This document shows, in pieces, positions 8,622 to 18,326 of a stretch of 64,000 bases of DNA. The position numbers and the translations under genes were made by a program. The DNA is from Pseudophaeobacter sp. Lineage in GTDB: Bacteria; Pseudomonadota; Alphaproteobacteria; Rhodobacterales; Rhodobacteraceae. Below the pieces are notes generated by a model. It worked only from the letters and a program-made list of their open reading frames with translations. It did not search any database and was not told where the DNA came from. How positions within the stretch are numbered: position 1 is the first letter of the stretch; every line of letters starts with the position of its first letter. The stretch covers positions 124,001 to 188,000 of the forward strand of contig JALUXC010000012.1 of NCBI GenBank assembly GCA_027019165.1, read 5' to 3'.

Positions 8622-9634
8622 AGTTCGGCCCGCTTCCGCTGGATCAGGCCAAAGGCGCAATCCTGGCGCATTCACTGCAGCTTGATGGCCGCAAGATCGC
8701 AAAGGGCACGGCGCTCACGGTTGAGGATCTTGGTGATCTTTCGGCGGCTGGCCGCACCGAGGTCATCGCGGCGCGTCTTGAACCTGGCGATCTGCATGAG
8801 GATGCCGCCGCTCAGGCGCTGGCCCGGGCAATTGTCCCGGATGAAGCCGCGCAGGGTCTGCGCATTTCTGGCGCGGGGGCCGGACGGGTGAACCTATATG
8901 CCACCACCTGCGGTGTGGTGGCGCTGGACCGCGCGCGGCTGGAGGAGGTCAATGCCGTGGATCCTATGATCTCGATCGCCACTGTGCCCGACTACCACCG
9001 GGTGGATGCGAATGGCATGGTGGCCACCATCAAGATCATCGCCTACGGCGTCCCTGAGGCGCAGCTGGATCAGGCGGCCAGGGACGCGGGCGGTGCGATG
9101 CGGGTGCTGCCACCGGTTTATCGCAATGCGACCTTGATCGAAACGCGGGTGACTGAGGAAACGCCCTCAGCCAAAGGGCGCGCGGCGATGGCGGGGCGGC
9201 TTGAGCGCATGGGTATGGAATTGACAGACCGTGTTGTGGTCCCGCACCGGGAGCAGGAGTTGGCCGAGGCCATCTTGGCCGCGCCGGGTGAGGTGATCAT
9301 GGTGTTGACCGGTTCGGCCACGTCCGACCCGATGGATGTGGCGCCCGAGGCCCTGCGCCACGCGGGGGGAGAGGTGACGCGCTTTGGCATGCCGGTGGAT
9401 CCGGGCAATCTGTTGTTTATCGGGAAACTAGGAGAGAAGCCAGTCATCGGTCTGCCGGGCTGCGCGCGCTCGCCAGCCCTCAATGGGGCCGACTGGGTGC
9501 TGGAACGGGTGATCTGCGGGGTAGACGTGACTTCCGCAGATATTGCCGCAATGGGAGTCGGTGGACTACTGAAAGAGATTCCCACCCGCCCGATGCCGCG
9601 CCGCTCTGCACCGGGTAATCGTGGGACAGGATGA
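8618..9634 (+). CDS. Molybdopterin-binding protein (MoeA/MoCF-like domain)
   Basis: 338 residues. The second half contains a molybdopterin-binding fold, with VIMVLTGSATSDPMD followed by a PVDPGNLLFIGKLGEKPVIG segment that resembles the MoeA/CinA substrate pocket, and GLPGCARSP. In related genomes this domain is often joined to a MobA-like cytidylyltransferase; here I see no nucleotidyltransferase part. Coupled to the XdhC-like gene by a four-base overlap, it probably prepares or hands over the cofactor for the hydroxylase encoded downstream. The mechanism is inferred from family and neighbours. Confidence 0.75.
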   Translation: MKFGPLPLDQAKGAILAHSLQLDGRKIAKGTALTVEDLGDLSAAGRTEVIAARLEPGDLHEDAAAQALARAIVPDEAAQGLRISGAGAGRVNLYATTCGVVALDRARLEEVNAVDPMISIATVPDYHRVDANGMVATIKIIAYGVPEAQLDQAARDAGGAMRVLPPVYRNATLIETRVTEETPSAKGRAAMAGRLERMGMELTDRVVVPHREQELAEAILAAPGEVIMVLTGSATSDPMDVAPEALRHAGGEVTRFGMPVDPGNLLFIGKLGEKPVIGLPGCARSPALNGADWVLERVICGVDVTSADIAAMGVGGLLKEIPTRPMPRRSAPGNRGTG

Positions 9635-9817
9635 CCCGCCAGACATCCAACGTGACGTTCATTTGTGCAAAATCTGTCGCAACCTCAGGCGGTTATCTGC
9701 GCAACCGGGCCATTTGACAAAAATGTTGGGGGCGAAGCGCTTTCTGGGGGTTCGCGCAGGGCGCGTCCCGTGCTTAACTCCCTCTCAGCCAACAAAAGTA
9801 GCGAATGGGAGGAATTC

Positions 9818-10303
<486 letters not shown>

Positions 10304-10408
10304 AGCCATACCACCCAGGGCCGCGCAGGGAGGCGTTGCCCCGGCAAAAGCATTTGCATGACCAAGAGATGCGCATCAGACGCATCATCCAGGGAGGAGA
10401 ATTGGACT

Positions 10409-12772
10409 ATGCCAAAGGATAGTGGCATCGGCGCCAGCCCGAAGCGGCGCGAAGACCTGCGGTTCCTGACGGGAACCGGAAATTACACCGACGATATCAA
10501 CCTATCTGGCCAGGCCTATGTGCATTTCCTGCGCTCGGACGTGGCCCATGGCAAGATCAACGGGATCGATACCACTGCGGCGGCCGCCATGCCCGGCGTT
10601 GTGCGCATCTTCACCGGCGCCGATTTCGAAGGGGTGGGATCCATCCCTTGCGGCTGGCAGGTGACCGACCGCCACGGGCAGCCGATGCAGGAGCCTGCGC
10701 ACCCGGTGCTGGCCCAGGGCAAGGTCCGCTATGTGGGCGATGCCATCGCCGCCGTTGTGGCCGATACCGCTGAACAGGCCCGCGACGCTGCCGAGGCGAT
10801 TGAGCTCGATATCGAAGAGCTGCCCGCCGTCATCGACATGAAAGAGGCCGTCAAGGACGGTGCCCCCAAGGTGCATGACGATCTCACCTCGAACCTTTGC
10901 TATGACTGGGGCTTCGTGGAAGAGAACAAACCGGCGGTGGAGGAAGCCTTTGCCAAGGCGGCCCATGTGACGACGCTGGAGCTGGTCAACAACCGGCTGG
11001 TCGCCAACCCGATGGAGCCGCGCGTGGCAGTGGGCGATTTCAACCGGGCGACGGGGGAATCGACGCTTTATTCAACCTCGCAGAACCCCCATGTGATTCG
11101 CCTTTTGATGGGCGCCTTTGTGCTGGGCATTCCAGAGCACAAGCTGCGCGTCATCGCGCCCGATGTGGGCGGCGGTTTTGGCACCAAGATCTTCCACTAT
11201 GCCGAGGAAGCCTTCTGTACCTTTGCGGCCAAGGCGCTCAATCGGGCGGTCAAGTGGACCTCCACCCGCTCCGAGGCCTTCATGACCGACGCCCACGGGC
11301 GCGATCACGTGACCAAGATCGAACTGGCGCTGGATGCAGACAACAACTTCACCGCGCTGCGCACCGATACCTATGCCAACATGGGTGCGTATCTGTCGAC
11401 CTTTGCGCCTTCGGTGCCGACCTGGCTGCATGGCACGCTGATGGCGGGCAACTACAAGACTCCGCTGATCTATGTGAACGTGAAGGCGGTCTTCACCAAC
11501 ACGGTGCCGGTGGATGCCTATCGCGGCGCGGGCCGCCCCGAGGCGACCTTCCAGCTGGAGCGGGTGATCGACAAGGCCGCGCGGGAGCTGGGCGTTGATC
11601 CCATCGCGCTGCGGCGTCAGAATTTTATCACGGAGTTCCCATACGCGACCCCGGTGGCGGTGGAATATGACACCGGTGATTACAACGCGACCATGGACAA
11701 GCTGATCGAGGTCGCCGATTTTGCCGGCTTCGAGGCGCGCCGCGCGGAGAGCCAGCAGAACGGCAAGCTGCGCGGTCTGGGCGTCAACTGCTATATCGAG
11801 GCCTGCGGCATCGCGCCCAGTAACCTCGTGGGGCAGCTTGGTGCGCGCGCGGGTCTTTACGAAAGCGCCACGGTACGGGTCAATGCCACCGGCGGTCTGG
11901 TGGTGATGACCGGCAGTCACAGCCACGGGCAGGGGCATGAAACCTCCTTCCCGCAGGTGATCGCGGATATGATCGGCATCGACGAAAGCATGGTCGAGAT
12001 CGTGCATGGCGACACCGCCAACACGCCGATGGGCATGGGTACCTATGGCTCCCGCTCGCTCGCCGTTGGTGGCTCGGCCATGGTGCGGGCGACGGAAAAG
12101 ATCATCGCCAAGGCCAAGAAGATCGCCGCGCATATCCTTGAAGCCTCGGATGCGGATATCGAGCTGAAGGACGGTCAGTTCTCGGTTGCGGGCACGGATA
12201 AATCCCTGGCCTGGGGTGATGTCACCCTGGCGGCCTATGTGCCGCACAACTACCCGCTTGAGGATATTGAGCCGGGCCTCGAAGAGACCGCTTTTTACGA
12301 TCCGGCGAACTTCACCTATCCGTCGGGCGCCTATGCCTGCGAGGTTGAGGTCGACCCCGAGACCGGCAAGGTCACCATCGAACGCTTTGCGGCTGCCGAT
12401 GACTTTGGCAATATCGTCAATCCTATGATCGTCGATGGTCAGGTGCATGGCGGTATCGGTCAGGGCATCGGTCAGGCGCTTCTCGAAGGGTGTGTTTATG
12501 ACGAGAATGGCCAGCTTCTGTCGGCGTCTTACATGGATTACGCCATGCCGCGGGCCGATGATGTGCCGTTCTACCAGGTGGATCACTCCTGCCAGACGCC
12601 CTGCACCCACAATCCCTTGGGCGTGAAGGGCTGCGGTGAGGCCGGGGCGATCGGCTCTCCCCCGGCGGTGGTCAATGCTGTGGTGGATGCACTGCAATCT
12701 GCGGGCAAGGATGTGACCCATATCGACATGCCACTGACCCCGAACCGGGTCTGGTCGGCGCTCAACAGCTGA
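10409..12772 (+). CDS. coxL: Molybdenum-binding large subunit, form II (CoxL-like aldehyde/xanthine oxidase family)
   Basis: 787 residues. It begins with [20 protein letters not shown], typical of the family, and the start at 10409 follows AGGGAGGAG. The active-site loop reads AYRGAGR at residues 370-376. Authentic CO-oxidizing form I enzymes carry AYXCSFR there, with the cysteine that binds copper; AYRGAGR marks form II. The base-catalytic glutamate is present as Glu744 in GCGEAG. The subunit therefore belongs to the molybdenum hydroxylases, but CO oxidation should not be assumed; form II alone has been reported not to support CO oxidation in tested roseobacters. The substrate may be an aldehyde or an N-heterocycle. 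Confidence 0.88.
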   Translation: MPKDSGIGASPKRREDLRFLTGTGNYTDDINLSGQAYVHFLRSDVAHGKINGIDTTAAAAMPGVVRIFTGADFEGVGSIPCGWQVTDRHGQPMQEPAHPVLAQGKVRYVGDAIAAVVADTAEQARDAAEAIELDIEELPAVIDMKEAVKDGAPKVHDDLTSNLCYDWGFVEENKPAVEEAFAKAAHVTTLELVNNRLVANPMEPRVAVGDFNRATGESTLYSTSQNPHVIRLLMGAFVLGIPEHKLRVIAPDVGGGFGTKIFHYAEEAFCTFAAKALNRAVKWTSTRSEAFMTDAHGRDHVTKIELALDADNNFTALRTDTYANMGAYLSTFAPSVPTWLHGTLMAGNYKTPLIYVNVKAVFTNTVPVDAYRGAGRPEATFQLERVIDKAARELGVDPIALRRQNFITEFPYATPVAVEYDTGDYNATMDKLIEVADFAGFEARRAESQQNGKLRGLGVNCYIEACGIAPSNLVGQLGARAGLYESATVRVNATGGLVVMTGSHSHGQGHETSFPQVIADMIGIDESMVEIVHGDTANTPMGMGTYGSRSLAVGGSAMVRATEKIIAKAKKIAAHILEASDADIELKDGQFSVAGTDKSLAWGDVTLAAYVPHNYPLEDIEPGLEETAFYDPANFTYPSGAYACEVEVDPETGKVTIERFAAADDFGNIVNPMIVDGQVHGGIGQGIGQALLEGCVYDENGQLLSASYMDYAMPRADDVPFYQVDHSCQTPCTHNPLGVKGCGEAGAIGSPPAVVNAVVDALQSAGKDVTHIDMPLTPNRVWSALNS

Positions 12773-12780
12773 ACCGGGAC

Positions 12781-12845
12781 AGGGGCGCGGGCTGCGCCCC
12801 TCCAACCCGATAGTTTTGGACAAAAGAACAAGGGGGCGCTCCCCC
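12781..12845. repeat. Two GC-rich palindromes between coxL and coxM
   Basis: AGGGGCGC and GCGCCCCT face each other across a 5-base loop at 12781-12801, and GGGGG and CCCCC across CGCT at 12832-12845. Between them lies an AT-richer stretch (gttttggacaaaagaacaa). The pair resembles the dispersed G/C palindromes often seen after genes in Rhodobacterales. Neither is followed by a T run, so partial attenuation or mRNA stabilization between the large and medium subunit genes is more likely than full termination. Confidence 0.5.
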
Positions 12846-12870
12846 GACATTCTTTGGGAAGGAAAACGGA

Positions 12871-13662
12871 ATGTATAATTTCGAGTTTGAAAAACCGGCC
12901 ACCATTGCCGATGCGGTTGCCGCGCTCGGCGCGGAGGACGCGCAGGCGCTGGGTGGCGGTCAGACGCTGCTACCGACCATGAAGCAGCGTCTTGCGATGC
13001 CCTCGAAACTGGTCTCTCTCAGCGGGATTGGTGAAATGCAGGGCGTCTGCCGCGAAGACGACGGCAGCCTTGCGATTGGCGGGGCGACCACCCATGCCAC
13101 AGTCGCAGCCGAGGCCGCCGCGCACTATCCGGCGCTGGCGGATCTGGCCAGCCACATTGGCGACCCTGCCGTGCGCAACCGGGGCACCATTGGCGGCTCG
13201 CTTGCCAATAACGATCCGGCGGCCTGCTATCCGGCGGCGGCGCTGGGATCGGGCGCGACCATCGTCACCAACGCGCGCGAGATCGCGGCGGATGACTATT
13301 TCCAGGGCCTGTTCACCACGGCGCTGGAGGAAGGCGAGATCATCACCAGTGTGCGCTTCCCGGTGCCGGAGGCCGCGAATTATCAGAAGTTCGTCCAGCC
13401 CGCCTCACGCTTTGCCATGGTTGGCGTCTTTGTGGCCAAGTTCGTGGATGGCGTGCGCGTTGCGGTGACCGGTGCGTCTGAGGAAGGCGTCTTCCGCTGG
13501 AGCGAGGCCGAGGCGGCGCTGGGCGCGTCCTTCACTGCCGATGCCGTAGATGGTCTGACGGTCGATGCCGCCGGCATGATGGCAGACATCCACGCCACCA
13601 AGGAATACCGCGCGCATCTGATCGGGGTTCTGACCAAACGCGCAGTGGCTGCTGCAAGCTGA
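12871..13662 (+). CDS. coxM: FAD-binding medium subunit of the form II molybdenum hydroxylase
   Basis: 263 residues. FAD contacts are visible as LGGGQTLLP at residues 27-35 and RGTIGGSLANNDPA around 104-117, both hallmarks of the CoxM/xanthine dehydrogenase FAD domain. The subunit receives electrons from the iron-sulfur subunit and passes them to a quinone or other acceptor. It starts at an ATG after GGGAAGGAAAACGGA and lies 98 bp after the large subunit, separated by two palindromes. It is the last gene of the operon: a strong inverted repeat follows at once. Length and motifs are normal. Confidence 0.88.
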   Translation: MYNFEFEKPATIADAVAALGAEDAQALGGGQTLLPTMKQRLAMPSKLVSLSGIGEMQGVCREDDGSLAIGGATTHATVAAEAAAHYPALADLASHIGDPAVRNRGTIGGSLANNDPAACYPAAALGSGATIVTNAREIAADDYFQGLFTTALEEGEIITSVRFPVPEAANYQKFVQPASRFAMVGVFVAKFVDGVRVAVTGASEEGVFRWSEAEAALGASFTADAVDGLTVDAAGMMADIHATKEYRAHLIGVLTKRAVAAAS

Positions 13663-13680
13663 GCCGTTTCAACAGTCAAT

Positions 13681-13711
13681 GAAGGGGGCCTCGCACTGCG
13701 GGGCCTTCTTC
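13681..13711 (+). terminator. Terminator of the cox-type operon
   Basis: GAAGGGGGCCTCG pairs with CGGGGCCTTCTTC around a CACTG loop; the 13-base arms pair throughout if G-T pairs are allowed. It lies 19 bases after the coxM stop and before the convergent methyltransferase gene. Confidence 0.75.
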
Positions 13712-13722
13712 ATGACAGCTGT

Positions 13723-14322
13723 TTAGGCGGGCTTGCGCGCTACGAAATCAATGAGGGCAGACATGCCCTGATGGCCGCAACCCTCTTGCACTTCGCGCTC
13801 ATAGGCGCGGTTTTCAAGGATCTCCCAGCCTTCAAAATCACTGGCCAGTTGTTCCTCGGTATACATGTTTTCGGCAAAGGGCGGCCCGCCGGTGCCATGT
13901 TTCAACTGCTCGGGCGTGTAGCCATGCAACAGCAGCACTCCGCCGGGTTTGAGGCAGCGCTTCATGCCGCCGAATTGCACCTTCCGCTCTTCAGGGCCGA
14001 CGAACTGGATGAAGATCCCGGCGACCAGATCAAAAGCGCCCTGTGGCCAGTCATGGGTCAGGATGTCCACCTCGCGGAAATCCACCGAAACGCCACGCTC
14101 TGCTGCCAGATCGCAGGCGCGGGCAAGGGCGGTGGGGGCAAACTCATAGGCGGTGACATGCATGCCTTTTGCGGCCATGTAGACAGAGTTGCGTCCCTCG
14201 CCATCGGCAACCGAGAGGGCTGTGGAACCAGCAGTCAGATAGGCGCTGTGTTCAACCAGAAACCGTGCCGGATCCGTGCCAAATACATAGTCCTGGGATT
14301 TCGAATAGCGCTCTTCCCACAT
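13723..14322 (-). CDS. Class I SAM-dependent methyltransferase (TehB/thiopurine-methyltransferase-like)
   Basis: 199 residues. It begins MWEERYSKSQDYVFGTDPARFL, the usual opening of this small methyltransferase group, followed by ALSVADGEGRNSVYMA (the SAM loop, with ADGEGRN in the glycine-rich position) and a FDLVAGIFIQF segment. I chose the ATG at 14322 because GGCGGAG lies upstream and the 13 residues of a longer version do not fit the family. Members methylate small thiols, metalloids or metabolites; the substrate cannot be inferred. It converges on the cox-type operon and has no obvious functional partner nearby. Confidence 0.8.
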   Translation of the reverse strand: MWEERYSKSQDYVFGTDPARFLVEHSAYLTAGSTALSVADGEGRNSVYMAAKGMHVTAYEFAPTALARACDLAAERGVSVDFREVDILTHDWPQGAFDLVAGIFIQFVGPEERKVQFGGMKRCLKPGGVLLLHGYTPEQLKHGTGGPPFAENMYTEEQLASDFEGWEILENRAYEREVQEGCGHQGMSALIDFVARKPA

Positions 14323-14429
14323 GCTTTGTTCTCCGCCAGTTTTCGTTTTTTCAGGCGTCACAATGACGATGCCCCCGGCGCAGTCAAGCGGCAGGGGCAG
14401 GTCAGTTTACAACTCGGCTGTTGCGCGCG

Positions 14430-14975
14430 TCAGGAGGAGGGGAGCCTGTTTGGATCAAAGCCGCACATGGCGCCCGCTTCGGTCAGGGATTCGGCAAAGC
14501 CTTCGGTTGCAAACAGGCCATATACCCAAACCTCGCCCTTTGCAGCGCGGTCGAAATTCACGCCAACGGTGGATTGGGCGGCTTTGATGGCTGCGATCAT
14601 CTCGGCCACAAAACCGCTCGTCATATCGGCGCGGTAGCCATTTATCCCTTCGCCGGGAAACATCTCGTCGCCCAGCCAGATTTCCTGACCGTCCACCTCG
14701 AGGATTACGAAATCGCCCTCGTCCCAGGGCGCTCCGTTTTCGCCGGGCCAGGGGGCGTATTCATAGGCAAAGCCTGCGTTGTAGCCGCCGGGGCCAAAGG
14801 AGAAGACCAGCGCGCCCGAGGTGTCGCGCGCTGCGCGCTGCGTGAAGACATAGCAGGCCTGACCGACCTTGGCCGCGGCCCAGTTGCCGCTGTGATAGGT
14901 CTGGGCCAGGGCAACCGGAGCGGAAATGGGGGAGAGGGCCAGGCAGGTAGCTGCCAGAACAGAAAGAATGCGCAT
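14430..14975 (-). CDS. Secreted protein of unknown function
   Basis: 181 residues. The N-terminus, MRILSVLAATCLALSPISAP, followed by VALAQ, is a clear Sec signal peptide with cleavage likely after an Ala-x-Ala site, so the protein should be periplasmic. The rest is acidic and aromatic-rich (for example EYAPWPGENGAPWDEGDF) and contains two Cys residues that could form a disulfide. I recognise no catalytic motif; it resembles short conserved periplasmic proteins of alphaproteobacteria near the invasion-associated locus B group, but that link is weak. The start at 14975 is set by the signal peptide. It lies just downstream of infC on the same strand. Confidence 0.7.
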   Translation of the reverse strand: MRILSVLAATCLALSPISAPVALAQTYHSGNWAAAKVGQACYVFTQRAARDTSGALVFSFGPGGYNAGFAYEYAPWPGENGAPWDEGDFVILEVDGQEIWLGDEMFPGEGINGYRADMTSGFVAEMIAAIKAAQSTVGVNFDRAAKGEVWVYGLFATEGFAESLTEAGAMCGFDPNRLPSS

Positions 14976-15125
14976 GGAAAATCCGTCATATGGAAAGAGC
15001 GCAGGAAGGCTGCGCGGGGACCTCCCCGACAATGAGCTTGCAGTTCTTAAGATTGAATTGTCGAAAATGCAAAACCCGCCCGGACATCCCGGATGGGTCA
15101 AAAAACCGTTTGCAGAAGAGCAGGA

Positions 15126-15674
15126 TTACTTCTGCGGAAGCGGGCCGATCATCATGATCATCTGACGGCCTTCCATCTTGGGCATGTTTTCGATCTTGCC
15201 GATGTCTTTGACATCCTCGGCCACACGTTCAAGAAGTTCGCGGCCCAGGTTCTGGTGTGCCATCTCGCGGCCACGGAACCGCAGGGTCACTTTTACCTTG
15301 TCGCCATTCTCAAGGAACTTGAACACATTGCGCATCTTGACGTCATAGTCATGGGTGTCCGTGTTGGGGCGGAACTTGACCTCTTTGACCTCGATGATCT
15401 TTTGCTTTTTGCGTGCTTCGCTTTCGCGCTTTTGCTGCTCGTACTTGAACTTGCCGAAGTCCATGATCTTGCAGACCGGCGGGTTCGCGTTGGGCGAGAT
15501 CTCCACAAGGTCCAGACCTGCCTCCGCTGCCATCTCCATCGCCTTGGCGGGGTGGACAACGCCCACGTTCTCCCCTTCGGCGCCGATCAGACGGATTTCG
15601 GGTGCACGGATCTTTTCGTTTGTACGCGGGCCGGTATCACGGGTCGGCGGCGCATTATGAGGTCGGCGGGCTAT
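15126..15674 (-). CDS. infC: Translation initiation factor IF-3, probable ATA start
   Basis: 182 residues. The protein is unmistakable: [22 protein letters not shown], then the linker with [14 protein letters not shown], then the C-terminal domain with [29 protein letters not shown]-3 prevents subunit joining and rejects wrong start codons. Its family N-terminus, ARRPHNAPP, is preceded in frame by ATA, with AAAGGA eight bases upstream. No in-frame ATG, GTG or TTG lies nearby; the next upstream start would add 46 residues of unrelated sequence. An AUU start lets E. coli IF-3 repress its own translation, and an ATA start would serve the same end. Not linked to rpmI-rplT in this window. Confidence 0.9.
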   Translation of the reverse strand: MARRPHNAPPTRDTGPRTNEKIRAPEIRLIGAEGENVGVVHPAKAMEMAAEAGLDLVEISPNANPPVCKIMDFGKFKYEQQKRESEARKKQKIIEVKEVKFRPNTDTHDYDVKMRNVFKFLENGDKVKVTLRFRGREMAHQNLGRELLERVAEDVKDIGKIENMPKMEGRQMIMMIGPLPQK

Positions 15675-16124
15675 GGGTTCAATCCTTTGATGGTTGCCAA
15701 TTTTCGAGCATGAAACGTAAACTGCGCCGCTGCGTCTTTCAAGCCGGAACCGTGTTGCTGTTGAGTGAAAAAGCGTGATTGGTGCCGGAAGGAATAGAGG
15801 AAGGGCGAGCAAGGTGGATCGCCGTTTCGCACTGCGGCCTAGCCGTCAAAGGTCTGCGCAATGCGCTGGACTGTCGGCGTTTTGCTGCCAGGGGTGATTC
15901 GTACCGTGTTTTTGCGAGGTTTTTGGGCAAGACTCTGCTTGGTCCTCACGGGCGCGCGGGCGGCGGTTGGCTGATGCGCTTTGGTGCCGTCTTTTCCCTC
16001 TTGTGAAGGGCCTCCTGCGAGGCCACCTAGCCGTCATGCCATTGGCGCGTTCATGGTTGCGAACAGGATCGCCAATTCGGTCCAGCGCCTGCGAGCGCCG
16101 CCCAGACAGGATAGGAGAAAAGCG
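15675..16124. other. Divergent region between infC and the Ala-rich protein gene
   Basis: About 450 bp without a convincing gene. Short open frames exist on both strands, but none has a good ribosome binding site together with a recognisable product. It must contain the infC leader and promoter reading left and the promoter of the Ala/Glu-rich protein reading right. Confidence 0.6.
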
Positions 16125-16835
16125 ATGAAACCAGTTATTGTTACCGCCGCCGCCGCCGTTGTGGCGATCGGTGCCTACTATGTTTTTACAACCCAGCAGG
16201 ATGCCTTGCTGCCCGAGCAGGCATCGGATGCGGTGACGACCCCCGCACCAGAGGCGCAGCCAGTCGCTCAGCCAGATCCGGTTGAAACCCCGGCAGAGCA
16301 AGCCGAAACAGCGGTCGAAGAGGCCGTTGAAACCGCCACAGAGGCCGCACAAGAGGCGGTCGATGCGGCAGGTGAAGCCGTAGAGCAGGCCGTTGAGAGC
16401 GCCCAAGAGGCCGCCGAAGGCGCTTCGGATGCCGTCGAAGGCGCGGTTGAACAAGCAGGCGAAGCGTTGAACGAGGCAGGCGCTGAGGCTGCAGAGCAGG
16501 CGAGCGCGGCCGCTCAGGCCGCTGAGGATGCCGTTCAAGACGCCACTGAGACGGCCAGCGAGGCTGCAGGCGCCGCAGCGGAAGCGGTGGCAAACACCGC
16601 AGAGGCGGCAACCGATGCCGCAGCAGAGGCTTTGGAAGGCAGCAGCGCTTCGGATCTGGCCAGCCTCCTGACCCCTGAGGGTTTTGACTATGACGCCGTG
16701 ATCAAGGCCATTGAGGGATCGGACCTGTCGCCGGTTCAGAAGACCGTGCTGACCACAACCGTCGAAAAGGCAAAGGACAGCCCCGAGCTGCTGTCCGCCG
16801 CCCTCGATCAGGTCAAGGCCGCTTTGGGCCTCTGA
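16125..16835 (+). CDS. Ala/Glu-rich amphipathic repeat protein with N-terminal membrane anchor
   Basis: 236 residues. MKPVIVTAAAAVVAIGAYYVF is a single hydrophobic segment that should act as an anchor or an uncleaved signal. Residues about 25-70 are Pro/Ala/Glu-rich. From about 60 to 165, runs such as AVEEAVETATEAAQEAVDAA repeat with an 11-residue or heptad-like period, predicting long amphipathic helices like those of LEA or apolipoprotein-like proteins. A globular C-terminal domain with LLTPEGFDYDAVIKAIEGSD ends the protein. The ATG at 16125 follows ATAGGAG. A role in envelope stress or spacing is only a guess. Expansion or loss of repeat units between strains would be expected. Confidence 0.75.
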   Translation: MKPVIVTAAAAVVAIGAYYVFTTQQDALLPEQASDAVTTPAPEAQPVAQPDPVETPAEQAETAVEEAVETATEAAQEAVDAAGEAVEQAVESAQEAAEGASDAVEGAVEQAGEALNEAGAEAAEQASAAAQAAEDAVQDATETASEAAGAAAEAVANTAEAATDAAAEALEGSSASDLASLLTPEGFDYDAVIKAIEGSDLSPVQKTVLTTTVEKAKDSPELLSAALDQVKAALGL

Positions 16836-16859
16836 TCCAAAACACGCGACGCACAGAAA

Positions 16860-16889
16860 AGGCCGCGCTTCTCAACCGGAGCGCGGCCT
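16860..16889. terminator. Bidirectional terminator
   Basis: AGGCCGCGCT and AGCGCGGCCT form a perfect 10-bp stem with a 10-base loop between two convergent genes: the Ala-rich protein ends 25 bp to the left and the ferredoxin reductase ends 31 bp to the right. An A-rich run on the left gives T residues for the minus-strand transcript. Confidence 0.75.
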
Positions 16890-16919
16890 GATTGTGTTGA
16901 TGCCCTGGAAAGGGGTGGA

Positions 16920-17783
16920 TCAGTCGAGGAATGCCTTTTCCACCACGTATTGCGCGGGCTTGGAGTTGGCGCCTTCCTCAAGGCCAGCGGCTTCCAGCAT
17001 GTCCTTCAGTTCCAGATTGAAGGCCAGGTTTCCGCAGATCATCGCGCGGTCGCTTTCGGGGTTCAGCGGCTCTACACCCAGATCTGTGTAGGCCTCGCCC
17101 GAGTTGATCAGGTCGGTGATGCGCCCCATCTTGGCGCTCTCTTCGCGGGTGGTGGTGGGGTAGTATTTGATCTTCTTCCAGAAGCCCTCGCCGATCAGCT
17201 CGTTCAGCAGCTCGTCGTCCTTCAGGCTTTCGATCAACTCCCGGCCATAGGTCAGCTCGCCTGCGGTGCGGCAGGTGTGGGTGATGATGACCTCGTCGTA
17301 ATCCTCGTAGGTCTGCGGTTCACGCAGGAGCGAGGCAAAGGGCGCAAAACCGGTGCCGGTGGCAAAGAACCAGATCCGCTTGCCGGGCAGCAGCGCGTCA
17401 TGCACCAGCGTGCCCACGGGTTTGGGGCGCAGGATGATCTCATCGCCGGGCTGGATGTGCTGCAGCTTAGATGTCAGCGGGCCATCCTGCACCTTGATCG
17501 AATAGAACTCCAGCTCTTCATCCCAGGAAGGGGACGCGATGGAATATGCCCGCAATAGCGGTTTCTGCTTGCCGGTCTTGGGGTCGGGATCGCCCATCAA
17601 TCCGATCATCACGAACTCGCCCGAGCGGAAGCGTAGCGACGCGGGCCGCGTCACCCGGAAGGAAAACAGGCGGTCGGTCCAATGCTTGACCTCGGTCACG
17701 GTCTGGGCGTCGGGCAAGGTCGGGGTCGCCTTGGCGGGCTTTGCGTCTTGGGCAGTCTCGGTCACGGGCGTCATCTCGTTCAT
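16920..17783 (-). CDS. fpr: Ferredoxin-NADP+ reductase
   Basis: 287 residues. The FAD-binding domain carries RAYSIASPSW (the RxYS motif), followed by an NADP domain with FFATGTGFAPFASLLREP and, near the end, MICGNLAFNLELKDMLEAAG. The C-terminus VVEKAFLD resembles the FAD-covering tails of bacterial-type reductases (FPR). It moves electrons between NADPH and ferredoxin or flavodoxin and could supply the sulfite reductase encoded upstream on the same strand. The start is uncertain: the ATG at 17783 is preceded by weak purines and a GTG lies nine bases earlier. A 141-bp gap separates it from the DUF934 gene. Confidence 0.9.
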   Translation of the reverse strand: MNEMTPVTETAQDAKPAKATPTLPDAQTVTEVKHWTDRLFSFRVTRPASLRFRSGEFVMIGLMGDPDPKTGKQKPLLRAYSIASPSWDEELEFYSIKVQDGPLTSKLQHIQPGDEIILRPKPVGTLVHDALLPGKRIWFFATGTGFAPFASLLREPQTYEDYDEVIITHTCRTAGELTYGRELIESLKDDELLNELIGEGFWKKIKYYPTTTREESAKMGRITDLINSGEAYTDLGVEPLNPESDRAMICGNLAFNLELKDMLEAAGLEEGANSKPAQYVVEKAFLD

Positions 17784-17924
17784 CGGTTGCACTGCCGGTC
17801 GGGTAAACCGGCACCTCTGATTAATCTTTGATACAGGTCAGGAAAAGCACTGATTTTGCATAAGCGCCTGCCGCCAGGCGACAGGCTGCCGTGTTTTCCT
17901 GCGGTGAAGCTGAGGCTGGGGCGG

Positions 17925-18326
17925 CTATTTCGCCGCCCGGGCGCGGCCCAGACGGGCCTGATAATCATGCGCCTGCCAGTTTGCGCGGGCCAGCCATTGA
18001 TCCTCGGGCTGGCGGGTGGCGAGGTCATCATCAATCTCGACCTCGTCAAATCCGCTGCGCCGCGCCATGGCGTATTGATCGGCCAGTACGTGCCCATAGG
18101 CGCGCAGGCGGCCCGCATAGCCCATGTGCCGCAGCTGGCGGGCTAGGGTAAAGCCGCGCCCATCGGCAAAGCTGGGGAAGTGGATGCGGATCATCTCAAG
18201 GCCGGGGAGCCGGTTCGACAGGGTCGCCAGATCGGCATCCGGGGCCAGATCCAGCGCGCAGTCGGTTTCAAACCCAACGGTCCAGTCCTCGGCGCCAAAG
18301 CCGGTATCAGTCACGATTACGGTCAT
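17925..18326 (-). CDS. DUF934 protein of the assimilatory sulfur operon
   Basis: 133 residues. The pattern LEMIRIHFPSFADGRGFTLARQLR, then GYAGRLRAYGHVLADQYAMARRSGFDEVEI, is the DUF934 family (PF06073), found next to sulfite reductase and APS reductase genes in proteobacteria. Its job is not established; a role as an accessory or electron-transfer partner of the sulfite reductase has been assumed from gene order. The ATG overlaps the cysH stop by four bases and is preceded by AAAGGAG. It is the last gene of the tightly packed sulfur operon. Confidence 0.85.
   Translation of the reverse strand: MTVIVTDTGFGAEDWTVGFETDCALDLAPDADLATLSNRLPGLEMIRIHFPSFADGRGFTLARQLRHMGYAGRLRAYGHVLADQYAMARRSGFDEVEIDDDLATRQPEDQWLARANWQAHDYQARLGRARAAK

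Noticed and set aside
10409-12772. Form I CO dehydrogenase
   Set aside because: The active-site loop is AYRGAGR, not AYXCSFR.
11072-12850. A 592-codon minus-strand frame
   Set aside because: Antisense to the CoxL-like subunit, with no recognisable family.
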